From the NCBI RefSeq assembly GCF_003610915.1, contig NZ_NSDJ01000001.1, forward strand, positions 1,674,001 to 1,738,000: a stretch of DNA of 64,000 nt, read 5' to 3'. Numbering within the stretch: position 1 is the stretch's first letter; each line of letters starts with the position of its first letter. The DNA comes from Rahnella variigena (GTDB taxonomy: Bacteria > Pseudomonadota > Gammaproteobacteria > Enterobacterales > Enterobacteriaceae). The notes under the pieces are model-generated. The model made no database searches. It worked only from the letters and a program-made list of their open reading frames with translations, and was not told the DNA's origin. Shown one piece after another: positions 9,798-18,538 of the stretch. A program made the translations under genes and the position numbers.

Positions 9798-10787
9798 ATG
9801 GAAACTCAATCAGCATTAGTTAGCATCCTTATTCCTCTTTTCAACTCTGAAAAGTATATCAGGAAGGCCCTGGAGTCTGTTGCCACTCAAACCTATTCTA
9901 ATATAGAAGTGGTTATTGTCGATGATTTTTCGAGCGATTCTTCAGTGGCAATTGTTGAGAGTTTTTTTATTGAGCACGATCATATCCGTCGTAGCATTTC
10001 TCATAATGTTAAAAATGAAGGGGTTTCTTTCACACGGAATAAGTTAGTGGAACATGCAAAAGGGGACTTTATTTGTTTTTTAGATTCTGATGACTACTTT
10101 GAGCATGATGCGATAAGTTATTTAATGAACATTGTAGTAAGTAATAATACGGATATAGGCCAGTGCTTATACTACTCTGAAACACCCGAGGGTGTCCAAC
10201 GCGGTACGGTAAATCAATTTTCTCCCAATAAGATTCTGAAGGGTAAAGATGCTGTTTTTTCTATGCTGGAAAATGAAATAACAGGTTTCCTTTGGCATAA
10301 GATATTTAAACGAGATCTTTTCCTGAATGTTCATTTTGACACTACGTTACCCGTTTTTGAAGACTATCTTGTCATTATGACGATGTTTCTCAATGGTGCT
10401 GACATCTCATTTGGCAGTGAACCCAAGTATCATTATGTACAGCATGTTTCCTCATTGACAAAAAAATCCTACCGAAAAGCACTAGACAGACTGCAATACC
10501 TGGAAATTACCAAGTCACTGATAAAGCCTTTAATTATCTCAGAATCAGACAAGCTGAGGATAATAAAGCATGAGTATATTGTGGCTTTGATGGTTTTTAT
10601 TAATGCAATTAAATTTGGTGCTCCGGTAAATGAAGTTGCAGAAATCCAGAAACGCATCAATGTTTCATGTTTATTCAGGTTAAAACCGCAACTTAATTAT
10701 AAAAAATTTTACTCCATACTCATGATTAGAATTTCTCCAGTATTGCTCTACTTTTCCCTTAAAACAGTTTTTAAAATTAAAGCATAA
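9798..10787 (+). CDS. GT2 family glycosyltransferase
   Basis: Predicted inverting GT-A glycosyltransferase, 329 residues. The N-terminal domain shows VSILIPLFNSEKYIRKALES, VVIVDDFSSDSS and the DXD-type FLDSDDYFEHD that binds metal and nucleotide sugar. GFLWHKIFKRDLF and the downstream FEDYLV match the second half of the GT2 catalytic domain. A weak AGGGG lies eleven bases before the ATG. It is the only GT2 enzyme in the cluster and the last gene of the AT-rich block; the following 113 bases contain a hairpin and T-run. Donor and linkage unknown. Confidence 0.85.
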   Translation: METQSALVSILIPLFNSEKYIRKALESVATQTYSNIEVVIVDDFSSDSSVAIVESFFIEHDHIRRSISHNVKNEGVSFTRNKLVEHAKGDFICFLDSDDYFEHDAISYLMNIVVSNNTDIGQCLYYSETPEGVQRGTVNQFSPNKILKGKDAVFSMLENEITGFLWHKIFKRDLFLNVHFDTTLPVFEDYLVIMTMFLNGADISFGSEPKYHYVQHVSSLTKKSYRKALDRLQYLEITKSLIKPLIISESDKLRIIKHEYIVALMVFINAIKFGAPVNEVAEIQKRINVSCLFRLKPQLNYKKFYSILMIRISPVLLYFSLKTVFKIKA

Positions 10788-10803
10788 ATCATTCACAATT
10801 TGT

Positions 10804-10859
10804 CAGTGCTCATTCTGAATGATAATTCAGTTATTCCTCTGAGCACTGAATTGTTTTTT
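10804..10859 (+). terminator. Nested inverted repeat with T-run before manC
   Basis: Outer 8-bp stem CAGTGCTC (10804-10811) / GAGCACTG (10841-10848), inner 6-bp stem CTGAAT (10815-10820) / ATTCAG (10825-10830), then a T-run at 10854-10859. It could be a weak terminator or attenuator dividing the glycosyltransferase block from manC-manB. Confidence 0.45.
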
Positions 10860-10900
10860 AATGATTGCATCTTATCTGACTTTTTCCTGAGACGAATATT

Positions 10901-12322
10901 ATGATCCTTCCAGTAATCATGGCTGGCGGTACCGGTAGCCGTTTGTGGCCGATGTCTCGTGAGCTTTATCCAAAACAATTTCTTCGTCTGCATGGCGATA
11001 ATTCAATGTTGCAGGAAACCGTCTGCCGTTTAAAAGGGCTGGATGTTTCTGTGCCGCTGGTTATTTGTAATGAAGAGCATCGTTTTCTCGTTGCCGAACA
11101 ACTGCGGCAAATAAATCAGCTCAAAGATAATATTATCCTCGAGCCTGTCGGGCGCAATACGGCGCCTGCGATTACGCTGGCTGCGCTCAGTGCTATCGAC
11201 AAAGGTTTAGACCCGCTTTTGCTGGTGCTTGCTGCCGACCATGTTATCGAGTCTCCTGCGGCCTTTCACCAGGCCGTACAGAATGCTATTCCGTTCGCGG
11301 AACAGGGGAAGCTGGTGACCTTCGGTATCGTGCCGACCGGTCCGGAAACCGGATACGGTTATATACAGAGGGGAACCAAATTGTGCACCGACGCAGATCC
11401 TGTTTTTCGGGTGCAGCGTTTTGTCGAGAAGCCGGATCTTGCTACCGCGATGCAATATCTGGAAAGCGGTGAGTATTACTGGAACAGCGGTATGTTTTTG
11501 TTCCGTGCGAAGCGTTTTCTGCAAGAGATGACGAAATTCAGGCCGGACATTGTTGATGCCTGTCTTAAAGCCATTGAAACCTCACAGGCCGATGAGCAGC
11601 AGGATTTTATTCGTGTTGATAAAGAATCATTTATTTCCTGTCCCGATGAGTCTGTTGATTATGCGGTGATGGAAAAAACCACTGATGCGATTGTCGTTCC
11701 GTTAGATGCGGGCTGGAATGATGTGGGTTCCTGGTCGGCTCTTTGGGAAGTGAATAATAAAAGCATCGAGGGTAATGCCCTCAGTGGCGATGTATTTACT
11801 CATAATGCGACGAATTGTTATATCAATACCGATGAAAAATTGGTGGCCGCTATTGGTGTAGATAATCTGGTGATTGTTAATACTAAAGATGCCGTTTTAG
11901 TGATTGATAAAAACCAGGTGCAGGACGTTAAAAAAGTCGTTGAATATTTAAAAAGTCATAAACGCCGGGAATATCGCGTGCATCGTGAATCTTATCGTCC
12001 ATGGGGGCGGAACGATAATGTTGTGACGGCGCCCCGTTATCATGTGAATAGAATAACGGTAAAACCGGGCGGACAGTTCTCATTACAAATGCATCATCAC
12101 CGGGCTGAACACTGGGTAATTCTTTCGGGTACGGCAAGAGTTATTCTGGAAGATAAAGATTATCTGCTGACTGAAAATGAATCCACATTTATACCCATTG
12201 GTGCTCATCACAGATTAGAGAATCCCGGGAAAATACCTCTTGAACTTCTGGAAATACAATCAGGCTCATATCTGGAAGATGACGATATTATTCGTATAAA
12301 AGATCACTATGGTCGCTGTTAA
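10901..12322 (+). CDS. manC: Mannose-1-phosphate guanylyltransferase / mannose-6-phosphate isomerase
   Basis: Bifunctional enzyme (473 residues; E. coli CpsB 478) making mannose-1-P into GDP-mannose, with a C-terminal cupin domain for mannose-6-P isomerisation. The N-terminal nucleotidyltransferase motif [19 protein letters not shown] (about residues 9-27) and FVEKPD are intact; the C-terminal [12 protein letters not shown] motif carries the metal-binding residues of the type II isomerase. manB follows after 14 bases. No gmd or fcl lies in the window, so GDP-mannose is probably used as such by a mannosyltransferase here. Its GC content is visibly higher than that of the preceding block, like the core genome. 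Confidence 0.95.
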   Translation: MILPVIMAGGTGSRLWPMSRELYPKQFLRLHGDNSMLQETVCRLKGLDVSVPLVICNEEHRFLVAEQLRQINQLKDNIILEPVGRNTAPAITLAALSAIDKGLDPLLLVLAADHVIESPAAFHQAVQNAIPFAEQGKLVTFGIVPTGPETGYGYIQRGTKLCTDADPVFRVQRFVEKPDLATAMQYLESGEYYWNSGMFLFRAKRFLQEMTKFRPDIVDACLKAIETSQADEQQDFIRVDKESFISCPDESVDYAVMEKTTDAIVVPLDAGWNDVGSWSALWEVNNKSIEGNALSGDVFTHNATNCYINTDEKLVAAIGVDNLVIVNTKDAVLVIDKNQVQDVKKVVEYLKSHKRREYRVHRESYRPWGRNDNVVTAPRYHVNRITVKPGGQFSLQMHHHRAEHWVILSGTARVILEDKDYLLTENESTFIPIGAHHRLENPGKIPLELLEIQSGSYLEDDDIIRIKDHYGRC

Positions 12323-12336
12323 TTTTGGGGTGAAAT

Positions 12337-13716
12337 ATGTCAGATACATTATCTTGCTTTAAAGCGTACGATATTCGCGGTGAATTAGGTGTTGAATTAA
12401 ACGAAGATATTGCTTATCGCATAGGACGAGCGTACGGCGAATATTTAAAGCCAAATAGAATGGTATTAGGCGGTGATGTTCGTTTAACCAGTGAAGCATT
12501 GAAACTTGCTCTGGCGAAGGGTTTACAGGATGCGGGGACTGATGTTGTTGATATTGGCGTGAGCGGCACGGAAGAAATCTATTTTGCGACTTCCTATCTC
12601 AGCCTTGATGGTGGTATTGAAGTCACCGCCAGCCATAATCCAATGAATTATAATGGTATGAAACTGGTTCGTGAGAACTCCCGTCCAATCAGTGGCGATA
12701 CCGGTTTACGCGAGATTCAGGCACTGGCCGAAGCTAATAATTTCGCACCAGCAGAAAAGGCTATACGTGGCACTTATGAAAAAGCCTCTGTGCTGGAAGC
12801 GTATGTTGATAAGTTGCTCAGCTATGTCAATTTAGAGAATTTCACCCGTCCCTTGAAACTGGTATTTAACTCCGGTAATGGCGCTGCCGGTCACGTTGTG
12901 GATGCTATCGAGCAGCGTTTTATTGCTGCCGGAGCACCGGTAGAATTTATCAAAATTCACCACGAGGCTGACGGAACATTCCCCAACGGCATCCCTAATC
13001 CGTTATTGCCTGAGTGCCGCCAGGACACCACCAATGCCATCATTAAACACCAGGCAGATATGGGGATCGCGTTTGATGGTGATTTTGACCGGTGTTTTCT
13101 GTTTGATGATGCCGGTAATTTCATCGAAGGGTATTACATCGTGGGTCTGCTGGCCGACGCGTTCCTCGAGAAATACCCCAGCTCGCGTATCATTCATGAC
13201 CCGCGTCTGAGCTGGAATACCATTGATATTGTCACCGGTGCGGGCGGAGTGCCTGTGATGTCTAAAACCGGTCATGCGTTTATTAAAGAGCGTATGCGCC
13301 AGGAAGATGCGGTCTATGGTGGCGAGATGAGCGCCCATCATTACTTCCGCGATTTCTATTATTGCGACAGTGGTATGATCCCCTGGTTGCTGGTCGCTGA
13401 ATTACTGCATGTTAAAGATAAGTCCCTGAGGCAACTGATTAATGACCGGATCACCGCTTACCCTGCTTCAGGTGAAATAAACAGTTACCTGCAAAAGCCG
13501 AAAGAGTCTATTGACCGTGTATTAGCGATGTATGAAGGAGAGGCGTTGAACATCGACCATACGGACGGAATAAGTCTGGAGTTTGATGAGTGGCGTTTCA
13601 ATCTCCGTAGTTCTAATACTGAACCGGTTGTTCGACTGAATGTGGAATCCCGTGCTAATACAAAATTAATGCAGGAACAAACCAGGAAGATTCTTTCCAT
13701 CCTTCGTAGCATGTAA
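12337..13716 (+). CDS. manB: Phosphomannomutase
   Basis: Converts mannose-6-P to mannose-1-P for ManC; 459 residues against 456 for E. coli CpsG. The catalytic serine lies in [12 protein letters not shown] (S99), the metal-binding loop is DGDFDRC (about 247-253), and the sugar-binding [10 protein letters not shown] and phosphate-binding RSSNTEP motifs are present, so the enzyme looks complete. The gene forms a pair with manC. A short hairpin ATGGG (13759) / CCCAT (13773) followed by a T-rich stretch lies between manB and the next glycosyltransferase and may weaken read-through. Confidence 0.95.
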   Translation: MSDTLSCFKAYDIRGELGVELNEDIAYRIGRAYGEYLKPNRMVLGGDVRLTSEALKLALAKGLQDAGTDVVDIGVSGTEEIYFATSYLSLDGGIEVTASHNPMNYNGMKLVRENSRPISGDTGLREIQALAEANNFAPAEKAIRGTYEKASVLEAYVDKLLSYVNLENFTRPLKLVFNSGNGAAGHVVDAIEQRFIAAGAPVEFIKIHHEADGTFPNGIPNPLLPECRQDTTNAIIKHQADMGIAFDGDFDRCFLFDDAGNFIEGYYIVGLLADAFLEKYPSSRIIHDPRLSWNTIDIVTGAGGVPVMSKTGHAFIKERMRQEDAVYGGEMSAHHYFRDFYYCDSGMIPWLLVAELLHVKDKSLRQLINDRITAYPASGEINSYLQKPKESIDRVLAMYEGEALNIDHTDGISLEFDEWRFNLRSSNTEPVVRLNVESRANTKLMQEQTRKILSILRSM

Positions 13717-13800
13717 TTATTGAAAATATCTTATTTAAGTGAGTGGTAATAACTCGCTATGGGTTTATTTTGCCCATTTTTATTTTATAAGGTTTAGATT

Positions 13801-14955
13801 ATGTCACATAATGTGAGTGTGGGGATTGTTGCTGACTGGCTGGTGACATTTGCCGGGGCCGAAAAAGTCATTGCGGAATTTATTAAATTATACCCGGACG
13901 CAGATATCTATTCTGTTGTTGATTTTCTTTCTGATGAGTCCCGCAAAAAATTCTACGGTAAAGAAGCGACGACCTCTTTTATTCAGCGCTTACCTTTTGC
14001 TAAAAAGAAATATCAGCAATATCTGCCTTTAATGCCGCTGGCTATCGAACAACTTGATGTGACCGGACATGACATAGTGCTTTCCAGCAGTCATGCGGTC
14101 GCCAAGGGCGTGCTGACCGGTCCTGACCAGTTGCACATCAGCTATGTGCATTCTCCGATCCGCTATGCCTGGGATTTTCAGCACCAGTATCTGCGTGAGG
14201 CAGGGCTGAATAAGGGGCTGAAAGGCAATCTTGCCCGCTGGTTCCTGCATAAAATCAGGATGTGGGATTACCGGACGGCTAATGGGGTGGATCACTTTAT
14301 TGCCAATTCCCAGTTTATTGCCCGCCGGATTAAGAAAGTCTATGGCCGCGACGCGGATGTTATTTATCCGCCTGTCGATGTAGAGCGTTTTACATTGCAG
14401 GAGAACAAAGAGGATTTCTATTTTACCGCTTCGCGCATGGTGCCCTATAAACGTATCGATCTGATTGTGGAAGCATTCAGTCAGATGCCGGATAAGAAGC
14501 TGGTGGTCATCGGAGACGGCTCTGAAATGGGCAAGATTAAGGCCAAAGCGGGCAGTAACATTGAAATACTGGGCTATCAGCCTGACGATGTGATGCAAGA
14601 CTATATGCGACGCGCAAAGGCTTTTGTTTTCGCTGCCGAAGAAGATTTTGGGATCACGCCTGTCGAAGCACAGGCCAGCGGAACGCCGGTTATTGCCTTT
14701 GGCAAAGGCGGCGTTCTGGAGACCATCAGACCTTACGGTGAAAAGCATGCAACAGGGGTCTTTTTCGCTGAGCAAACAGCGGCGTCTCTGATAAAGGCCG
14801 TGCGTCACTTCGATACCATTAAAGACTCAATTCTTCCTCTGGACTGTCGTGAAAATGCATTAAAGTTTTCCGGGGAAAGATTTCATAATGAACTGGACGA
14901 ATATATCAAAACAAAATGGCATGATTTTAATGAACGCAAACGCATCGTTTATTAA
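13801..14955 (+). CDS. GT4 family mannosyltransferase, WbaZ-like
   Basis: Predicted 384-residue glycosyltransferase of the WbaZ-like GT4 group, which uses mainly GDP-mannose. Supporting motifs: VADWLVTFAGAEKV at the N-terminus, SYVHSPIRYAWD, VIYPPVDVERF, SRMVPYKRID, and EEDFGITPVEAQASGTPVIAFGKGG with the EX7E pair. The position directly after manC-manB agrees with a mannose donor, but that is inference. It is the last gene of the cluster; a strong terminator follows at 15091. Its composition is like manB rather than the AT-rich block. Confidence 0.87.
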   Translation: MSHNVSVGIVADWLVTFAGAEKVIAEFIKLYPDADIYSVVDFLSDESRKKFYGKEATTSFIQRLPFAKKKYQQYLPLMPLAIEQLDVTGHDIVLSSSHAVAKGVLTGPDQLHISYVHSPIRYAWDFQHQYLREAGLNKGLKGNLARWFLHKIRMWDYRTANGVDHFIANSQFIARRIKKVYGRDADVIYPPVDVERFTLQENKEDFYFTASRMVPYKRIDLIVEAFSQMPDKKLVVIGDGSEMGKIKAKAGSNIEILGYQPDDVMQDYMRRAKAFVFAAEEDFGITPVEAQASGTPVIAFGKGGVLETIRPYGEKHATGVFFAEQTAASLIKAVRHFDTIKDSILPLDCRENALKFSGERFHNELDEYIKTKWHDFNERKRIVY

Positions 14956-15090
14956 CATTCCCAATACTGAATCTGCCATTGATGGTTTGCATACAAATGA
15001 TCCTCGCTTTTGCATTCATCATGAAAAGCAGTGTCAGCGGCTGAAATTGTACGGATAACGCCCGTCGCTGTTGCTTCATAAGTAAGAAAA

Positions 15091-15126
15091 AGCCGGAGAA
15101 TGCGCTGACATTCTCCGGCTTTTTTT
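15091..15126 (+). terminator. Rho-independent terminator of the polysaccharide cluster
   Basis: Perfect 12-bp stem AGCCGGAGAATG / CATTCTCCGGCT with a CGCTGA loop, followed by six T. About 135 bases after the last glycosyltransferase gene. Confidence 0.88.
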
Positions 15127-15158
15127 GCTTTCTAAACGGGCTTGAAGTTTCAGTAGAG

Positions 15159-15216
15159 CAGAAAGCAAAAAACCCGCCATAGGCGGGTTTCTTTAAATAG
15201 GGTGCCCGGACTCGGA
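15159..15216. repeat. 58-bp direct repeat, copy 1 (terminator plus tRNA-Phe 3' end remnant)
   Basis: Near-identical to 15330-15387 at an offset of 171 bp. Read on the minus strand it consists of the last 15 or so bases of tRNA-Phe (ending CCGAGTCCGGGCACC), a short spacer, and the tRNA terminator hairpin (AACCCGCC / GGCGGGTT at 15171-15189). The rest of a second tRNA is missing. It could be a decayed tandem tRNA-Phe copy or an attachment-site scar at the tRNA 3' end. Confidence 0.9.
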
Positions 15217-15310
15217 CTAATGCCGCAGGCATTTGAACAACGGCTTTGCCGTTGGCCCGCAGGGCGAGCCTGCTAAGGCGAGTCATCGAACGAAGTTCGA
15301 TGGAGAGTCC
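15208..15310. repeat. 103-bp string of mini-hairpins closed by GGACTC/GAGTCC
   Basis: The ends pair as GGACTC (15208-15213) / GAGTCC (15305-15310). Inside lie five hairpins in a row: AATGCC-GCA-GGCATT (15219-15233), CAACGGC-TTT-GCCGTTG (15238-15254), GCCC-GCA-GGGC (15255-15265), GCCT-GCTA-AGGC (15268-15279) and CATCGAAC-GAA-GTTCGATG (15284-15302). Three have C(GNA)G tips, the most stable DNA triloops known. The left arm of the closing stem is part of the tRNA 3' end copy. An open frame through it (14927-15286, minus) is probably accidental. Confidence 0.85.
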
Positions 15311-15329
15311 ATGATCTTTTATAAGAACT

Positions 15330-15387
15330 CAGAAAGCAAAAAACCCGCCATAGGCGGGTTCTTTTAAAGATGGTGCCCGGACTCGGA
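15330..15387. repeat. 58-bp direct repeat, copy 2 (within the intact tRNA-Phe locus)
   Basis: Partner of 15159-15216. This copy belongs to the complete tRNA: it covers the tRNA 3' end and the terminator hairpin. The copies diverge only in the spacer between hairpin and tRNA end (GGTTTCTTTAAATAG against GGTTCTTTTAAAGAT). Confidence 0.9.
15337..15360 (-). terminator. Rho-independent terminator of tRNA-Phe
   Basis: Read on the minus strand: 8-bp stem AACCCGCC / GGCGGGTT with a 3-base loop (15342-15360) and a T-run, ten bases after the tRNA CCA end. A second copy lies at 15166-15190. Confidence 0.85.
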
Positions 15388-15446
15388 ATCGAACCAAGGA
15401 CACAGGGATTTTCAATCCCTTGCTCTACCGACTGAGCTATCCGGGC
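15371..15446 (-). tRNA. pheV: tRNA-Phe (anticodon GAA)
   Basis: A 76-base tRNA on the minus strand, beginning GCCCGGATAGCTCAG and ending in an encoded CCA. The acceptor stem GCCCGGA/TCCGGGC, D-arm, anticodon arm with TTGAAAA and T-arm GGTTCGATTCC are all readable, and it matches E. coli tRNA-Phe nearly base for base. In E. coli pheV is also the neighbour of speC and is a frequent integration site of genomic islands, which makes the partial duplicate next to it relevant. Confidence 0.97.
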
Positions 15447-15485
15447 AACGGGGCGCATTAAACCGTATTGGGCATGTGTCGTCAA
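15447..15485 (-). promoter_or_regulatory. tRNA-Phe promoter with GC-rich discriminator
   Basis: Read on the minus strand: -35 TTGACG (15480-15485), 17-bp spacer, -10 TTTAAT (15457-15462), then a GCGCCCC discriminator just before the tRNA 5' end. GC-rich discriminators are the mark of promoters under stringent (ppGpp/DksA) control, as expected for a stable RNA. Confidence 0.75.
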
Positions 15486-16131
15486 CGGCTTTTTGTGACA
15501 ACGGTGGTGTTCGTCACCTGAATGATGCTTTTTACGACGATTTGTCGATTTAACTGCCGGAATCTGCGGTTTGCCTGAAATTCACAGGCAAAATCCCATG
15601 CCGGACGGTGTCGTATTTTGTAAGAAATTCGCGCAATTTACAGGGTTGAACGGGGGTCTAAAAGATGCCATTATTGCGCCGATTTATTAAACAACTCTGT
15701 TCCCGTTTTCACGCGACAGCTCAAGAGGGTTGCGGCATGGCTGGTTTATCACATCGCGCTTTTTATAAGTGCATAAAAAATCTGATGATGATCTCCGGGT
15801 GCTGTAAACACCACGATTTCAGCTTTTCTCCTTTTGCAGTCTCTTTCATGCGGTAAGGCTACCGTTTGTCCGCTGTTAGGCATTATTAAAAACAGAGCGT
15901 CATCCACAGGGCAATTCTCTGATTTTACTGTTGTCTATCAGACGTGGCCGGGTCTGAAACTCGATTTGTCACCACTTTGCCTCACCGGCATTGTCCTGTC
16001 GCACTCGATATCTTGCTTAGCCAACGTCATTTGCCGGGCCGGACTCTGCGCGCAATTGCTCTATGACGTAAGAACCTGCTCATTGCCGTGCCATCTGGCA
16101 CACCCTCTTACTTAACCGTTTGAGAGTCTGA
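15486..16131 (+). other. Long leader region upstream of ornithine decarboxylase
   Basis: About 650 bases without a recognisable gene. Contents: a possible 63-codon frame at 15665-15856 (MPLLRRFIKQLCSRFH...) preceded by GGGGG, a second frame at 15834-16115 with a TTG start, two minimal start-stop frames (ATG CGG TAA, ATG ACG TAA), a C-rich stretch, and a small hairpin GTGCC-ATCT-GGCAC (16088-16101) just before the speC ribosome site. I looked for a SpeFL-type ornithine-sensing leader peptide and did not find its conserved residues. None of these frames is supported enough to call as a gene. Confidence 0.5.
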
Positions 16132-18294
16132 ATGAAACACTTAAAACTTGCAGCAAGCGCTTCTGTCGCCCCTTATCTCCAGACTGCTCGTCTGGTCGTT
16201 GACCTGCGCCGCGCCGATTACGCGGACGTAGCGGCCATCATCATTTCTGTGGGTGACCTGAATCACGGCAGGCTGGCGGAGATTGAAACGCTGGGATTCG
16301 GTATTCCCGCGTTTGTGGCAGTGCAGGGAACGGAGCAGGTGTCGCCGGAATTTTTGCCTTTGCTGAAAGGCGTGATCACGCTGTCGGACGCCAACCAGGC
16401 GTTTTACGCGGCACAAATCGAATCTGCCGCACAGGCCTATGAAGAGGCGCTCTTCCCGCCGTTTTTCGACACGCTGAAAAAGTATGTCGAGATGGAGAAC
16501 GCCACGTTCGCTTGTCCGGGCCATCAGGGCGGTGAGTTTTTCCGTCGTCATCCGGCAGGGCGTCAGTTTTATGATTTCTACGGCCCGAATATTTTCCGCT
16601 CTGACATGTGTAATGCGGACGTCAAACTGGGCGATTTGCTGATCCACGAAGGCTCGGCGAAAGACGCTCAAAAGTATGCCGCTAAAGTCTTCAGCGCAGA
16701 TAAAACCTATTTCGTGCTTAACGGGACATCTGCCGCCAATAAAGTCGTGACTAACGCGCTGCTGACCCGCGACGACCTCGTGCTGTTCGACCGTAATAAT
16801 CACAAATCAAACCATCATGGCGCGCTGTTACAGGCAGGTGCAACGCCGGTGTATCTCGAAACAGCACGTAACCCGTTTGGTTTTATCGGCGGTATTGATG
16901 CGGCCTGTTTCGACGAAACTTATCTGCGTAAACAAATCAAAGAAGTGGCACCAGATCGTGCTAACGAGAAACGCCCGTTCCGCCTGGCCATCATCCAGCT
17001 CGGCACCTACGACGGCACGGTTTATAACGCGCGCCAGGTGGTCGATAAAATCGGTCATCTGTGCGATTACATTCTGTTTGATTCCGCATGGGTCGGTTAC
17101 GAGCAATTCATCCCGATGATGAAAGAATGTTCGCCGTTGCTGCTGGAGCTTAATGAAAACGATCCGGGGATTATCGTCACACAGTCGGTACATAAGCAGC
17201 AGGCCGGATTCTCGCAAACTTCGCAGATCCATAAAAAAGACAATCACATTAAGGGCCAGAAGCGCCATTGCAGCCATAAAAAGCTCAACAATGCCTTTAT
17301 GATGCACGCCTCAACCAGCCCGTTTTATCCGCTGTTTGCCGCACTGGACGTGAATGCGCGTATTCATGCCGGTGGCAGCGGAAAACACATGTGGATGGAG
17401 TGCGTGAAGCTGGGCATCGAAACCCGCAAAATGCTGCTGGATCAATGCTCGATGATTTTGCCGTTTGTGCCGCCAGTGGTCGGCGGAAAGCGCTGGCAGG
17501 ATCATGAAACCAATGAGATGGCTAACGACGTTCGCTTCTTTGATTTTGTGCCGGGTGAACGCTGGCATGCCTTCGACGGTTATGCCGAAAAGCAGTATTT
17601 CGTTGATCCGTGCAAGCTGCTGCTGACTACGCCGGGCATTGATGCGTCCAGCGGTAAATACACTGAGTTCGGCATTCCGGCGACCATTCTGGCCAACTAT
17701 TTGCGCGAGAACGGCATCGTGCCGGAGAAATGCGACCTGAACTCGATCCTGTTCCTGCTGACGCCTGCCGAAACGCCGGCCAAAATGCAGTTGCTGGTGG
17801 AAGAGCTGGTGCGTTTTGAGCAGTACATCGAAGAAGATGCGCCGCTCAGCGAAGTGCTGCCGACGGTGTATCGTAAAAACGAAGACCGTTACCGCAATTA
17901 CACCATCCGTCAGCTGTGTCAGGAAATGCATAACCTGTACGTCAGTTTTGATGTGAAAGAGCTGCAAAAAGAGATGTTCCGCGAGAAGAGCTTCCCGAAA
18001 GTGGTGATGAATCCACAGGACGCGCATAACGAGTTTATCCGCGATAACATTGAGCTGGTAGCGATTGGTGACGCTGAAGGGCGTATCGCCGCAGAAGGCG
18101 CGCTGCCGTATCCTCCGGGCGTGCTGTGCGTGGTGCCCGGCGAATTGTGGGGCGGGGCAGTTCAGCGTTACTTTATGGCGCTGGAAGAAGGGATCAACCT
18201 GTTACCGGGCTTCTCGCCGGAATTACAGGGTGTGTATATTGAGAAAAAGCCGGTCGGCTGGAAACGCGTGATGGGGTATGTTCTCGCACAATAG
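16132..18294 (+). CDS. speC: Ornithine decarboxylase (biosynthetic type)
   Basis: PLP enzyme decarboxylating ornithine to putrescine; 720 residues (E. coli SpeC 711, SpeF 732). A CheY-like wing domain fills about residues 1-105, followed by the fold-type I catalytic core. The PLP lysine is K355 in QSVHKQQAGFSQ. Other conserved blocks are FACPGHQGGEFF, VLNGTSAANK, FDRNNHKSNHH and the C-terminal GALPYPPGVLCVVPGE. Parts of the sequence (IPAFVAVQGTEQV, VYLETARNPFGF) look closer to the inducible SpeF; the position beside tRNA-Phe and mltC points to speC. No potE putrescine antiporter follows, which also favours a biosynthetic enzyme. GAGAG precedes the ATG. Confidence 0.95.
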   Translation: MKHLKLAASASVAPYLQTARLVVDLRRADYADVAAIIISVGDLNHGRLAEIETLGFGIPAFVAVQGTEQVSPEFLPLLKGVITLSDANQAFYAAQIESAAQAYEEALFPPFFDTLKKYVEMENATFACPGHQGGEFFRRHPAGRQFYDFYGPNIFRSDMCNADVKLGDLLIHEGSAKDAQKYAAKVFSADKTYFVLNGTSAANKVVTNALLTRDDLVLFDRNNHKSNHHGALLQAGATPVYLETARNPFGFIGGIDAACFDETYLRKQIKEVAPDRANEKRPFRLAIIQLGTYDGTVYNARQVVDKIGHLCDYILFDSAWVGYEQFIPMMKECSPLLLELNENDPGIIVTQSVHKQQAGFSQTSQIHKKDNHIKGQKRHCSHKKLNNAFMMHASTSPFYPLFAALDVNARIHAGGSGKHMWMECVKLGIETRKMLLDQCSMILPFVPPVVGGKRWQDHETNEMANDVRFFDFVPGERWHAFDGYAEKQYFVDPCKLLLTTPGIDASSGKYTEFGIPATILANYLRENGIVPEKCDLNSILFLLTPAETPAKMQLLVEELVRFEQYIEEDAPLSEVLPTVYRKNEDRYRNYTIRQLCQEMHNLYVSFDVKELQKEMFREKSFPKVVMNPQDAHNEFIRDNIELVAIGDAEGRIAAEGALPYPPGVLCVVPGELWGGAVQRYFMALEEGINLLPGFSPELQGVYIEKKPVGWKRVMGYVLAQ

Positions 18295-18303
18295 CCCGCA
18301 TAA

Positions 18304-18327
18304 AACCCATCTCCGGATGGGTTTTTT
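18304..18327 (+). terminator. Rho-independent terminator of speC
   Basis: Perfect 8-bp stem AACCCATC / GATGGGTT with a TCCG loop and a T-run, ten bases after the stop codon. Confidence 0.88.
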
Positions 18328-18538
18328 ATTGGATCGTTTTTTATTGATCAATCGCGACAATAACCCTGCATGGGGATATGTGATGCAGCTCGAAAATAAT
18401 CCTCTTATTCAGCCAGAGTATAGATACCTGCGTCACAGTTGATTAAAAGCATAAAACGTAAATGAGAAATCACAATACTCAGCGTGATTTTCTGGAATTA
18501 TAACTAATGCAGAATTCCATCTTAATAAAGGTGACTGC

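Noticed and set aside
14029..14808. 259-codon minus-strand open frame inside the last glycosyltransferase gene
   Set aside because: Shadow of a convincing GT4 gene; the translation has no family features.
14927..15286. 119-codon minus-strand open frame through the mini-hairpin string
   Set aside because: The frame is a by-product of the repeated hairpins and the polysaccharide terminator; no domain, signal peptide or sensible ribosome site.
15665..15856. SpeFL-type leader peptide upstream of speC
   Set aside because: The frame lacks the conserved C-terminal ornithine-sensing residues of SpeFL and lies far from the speC start; kept only as part of the leader description.
17311..18027. 238-codon minus-strand open frame inside speC
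   Set aside because: His/Arg/Gln-rich shadow of the decarboxylase gene.
18379..18394. Possible CRP site upstream of the GPH symporter
   Set aside because: Left half TGTGA is perfect but the right half TCGAA matches the consensus poorly.
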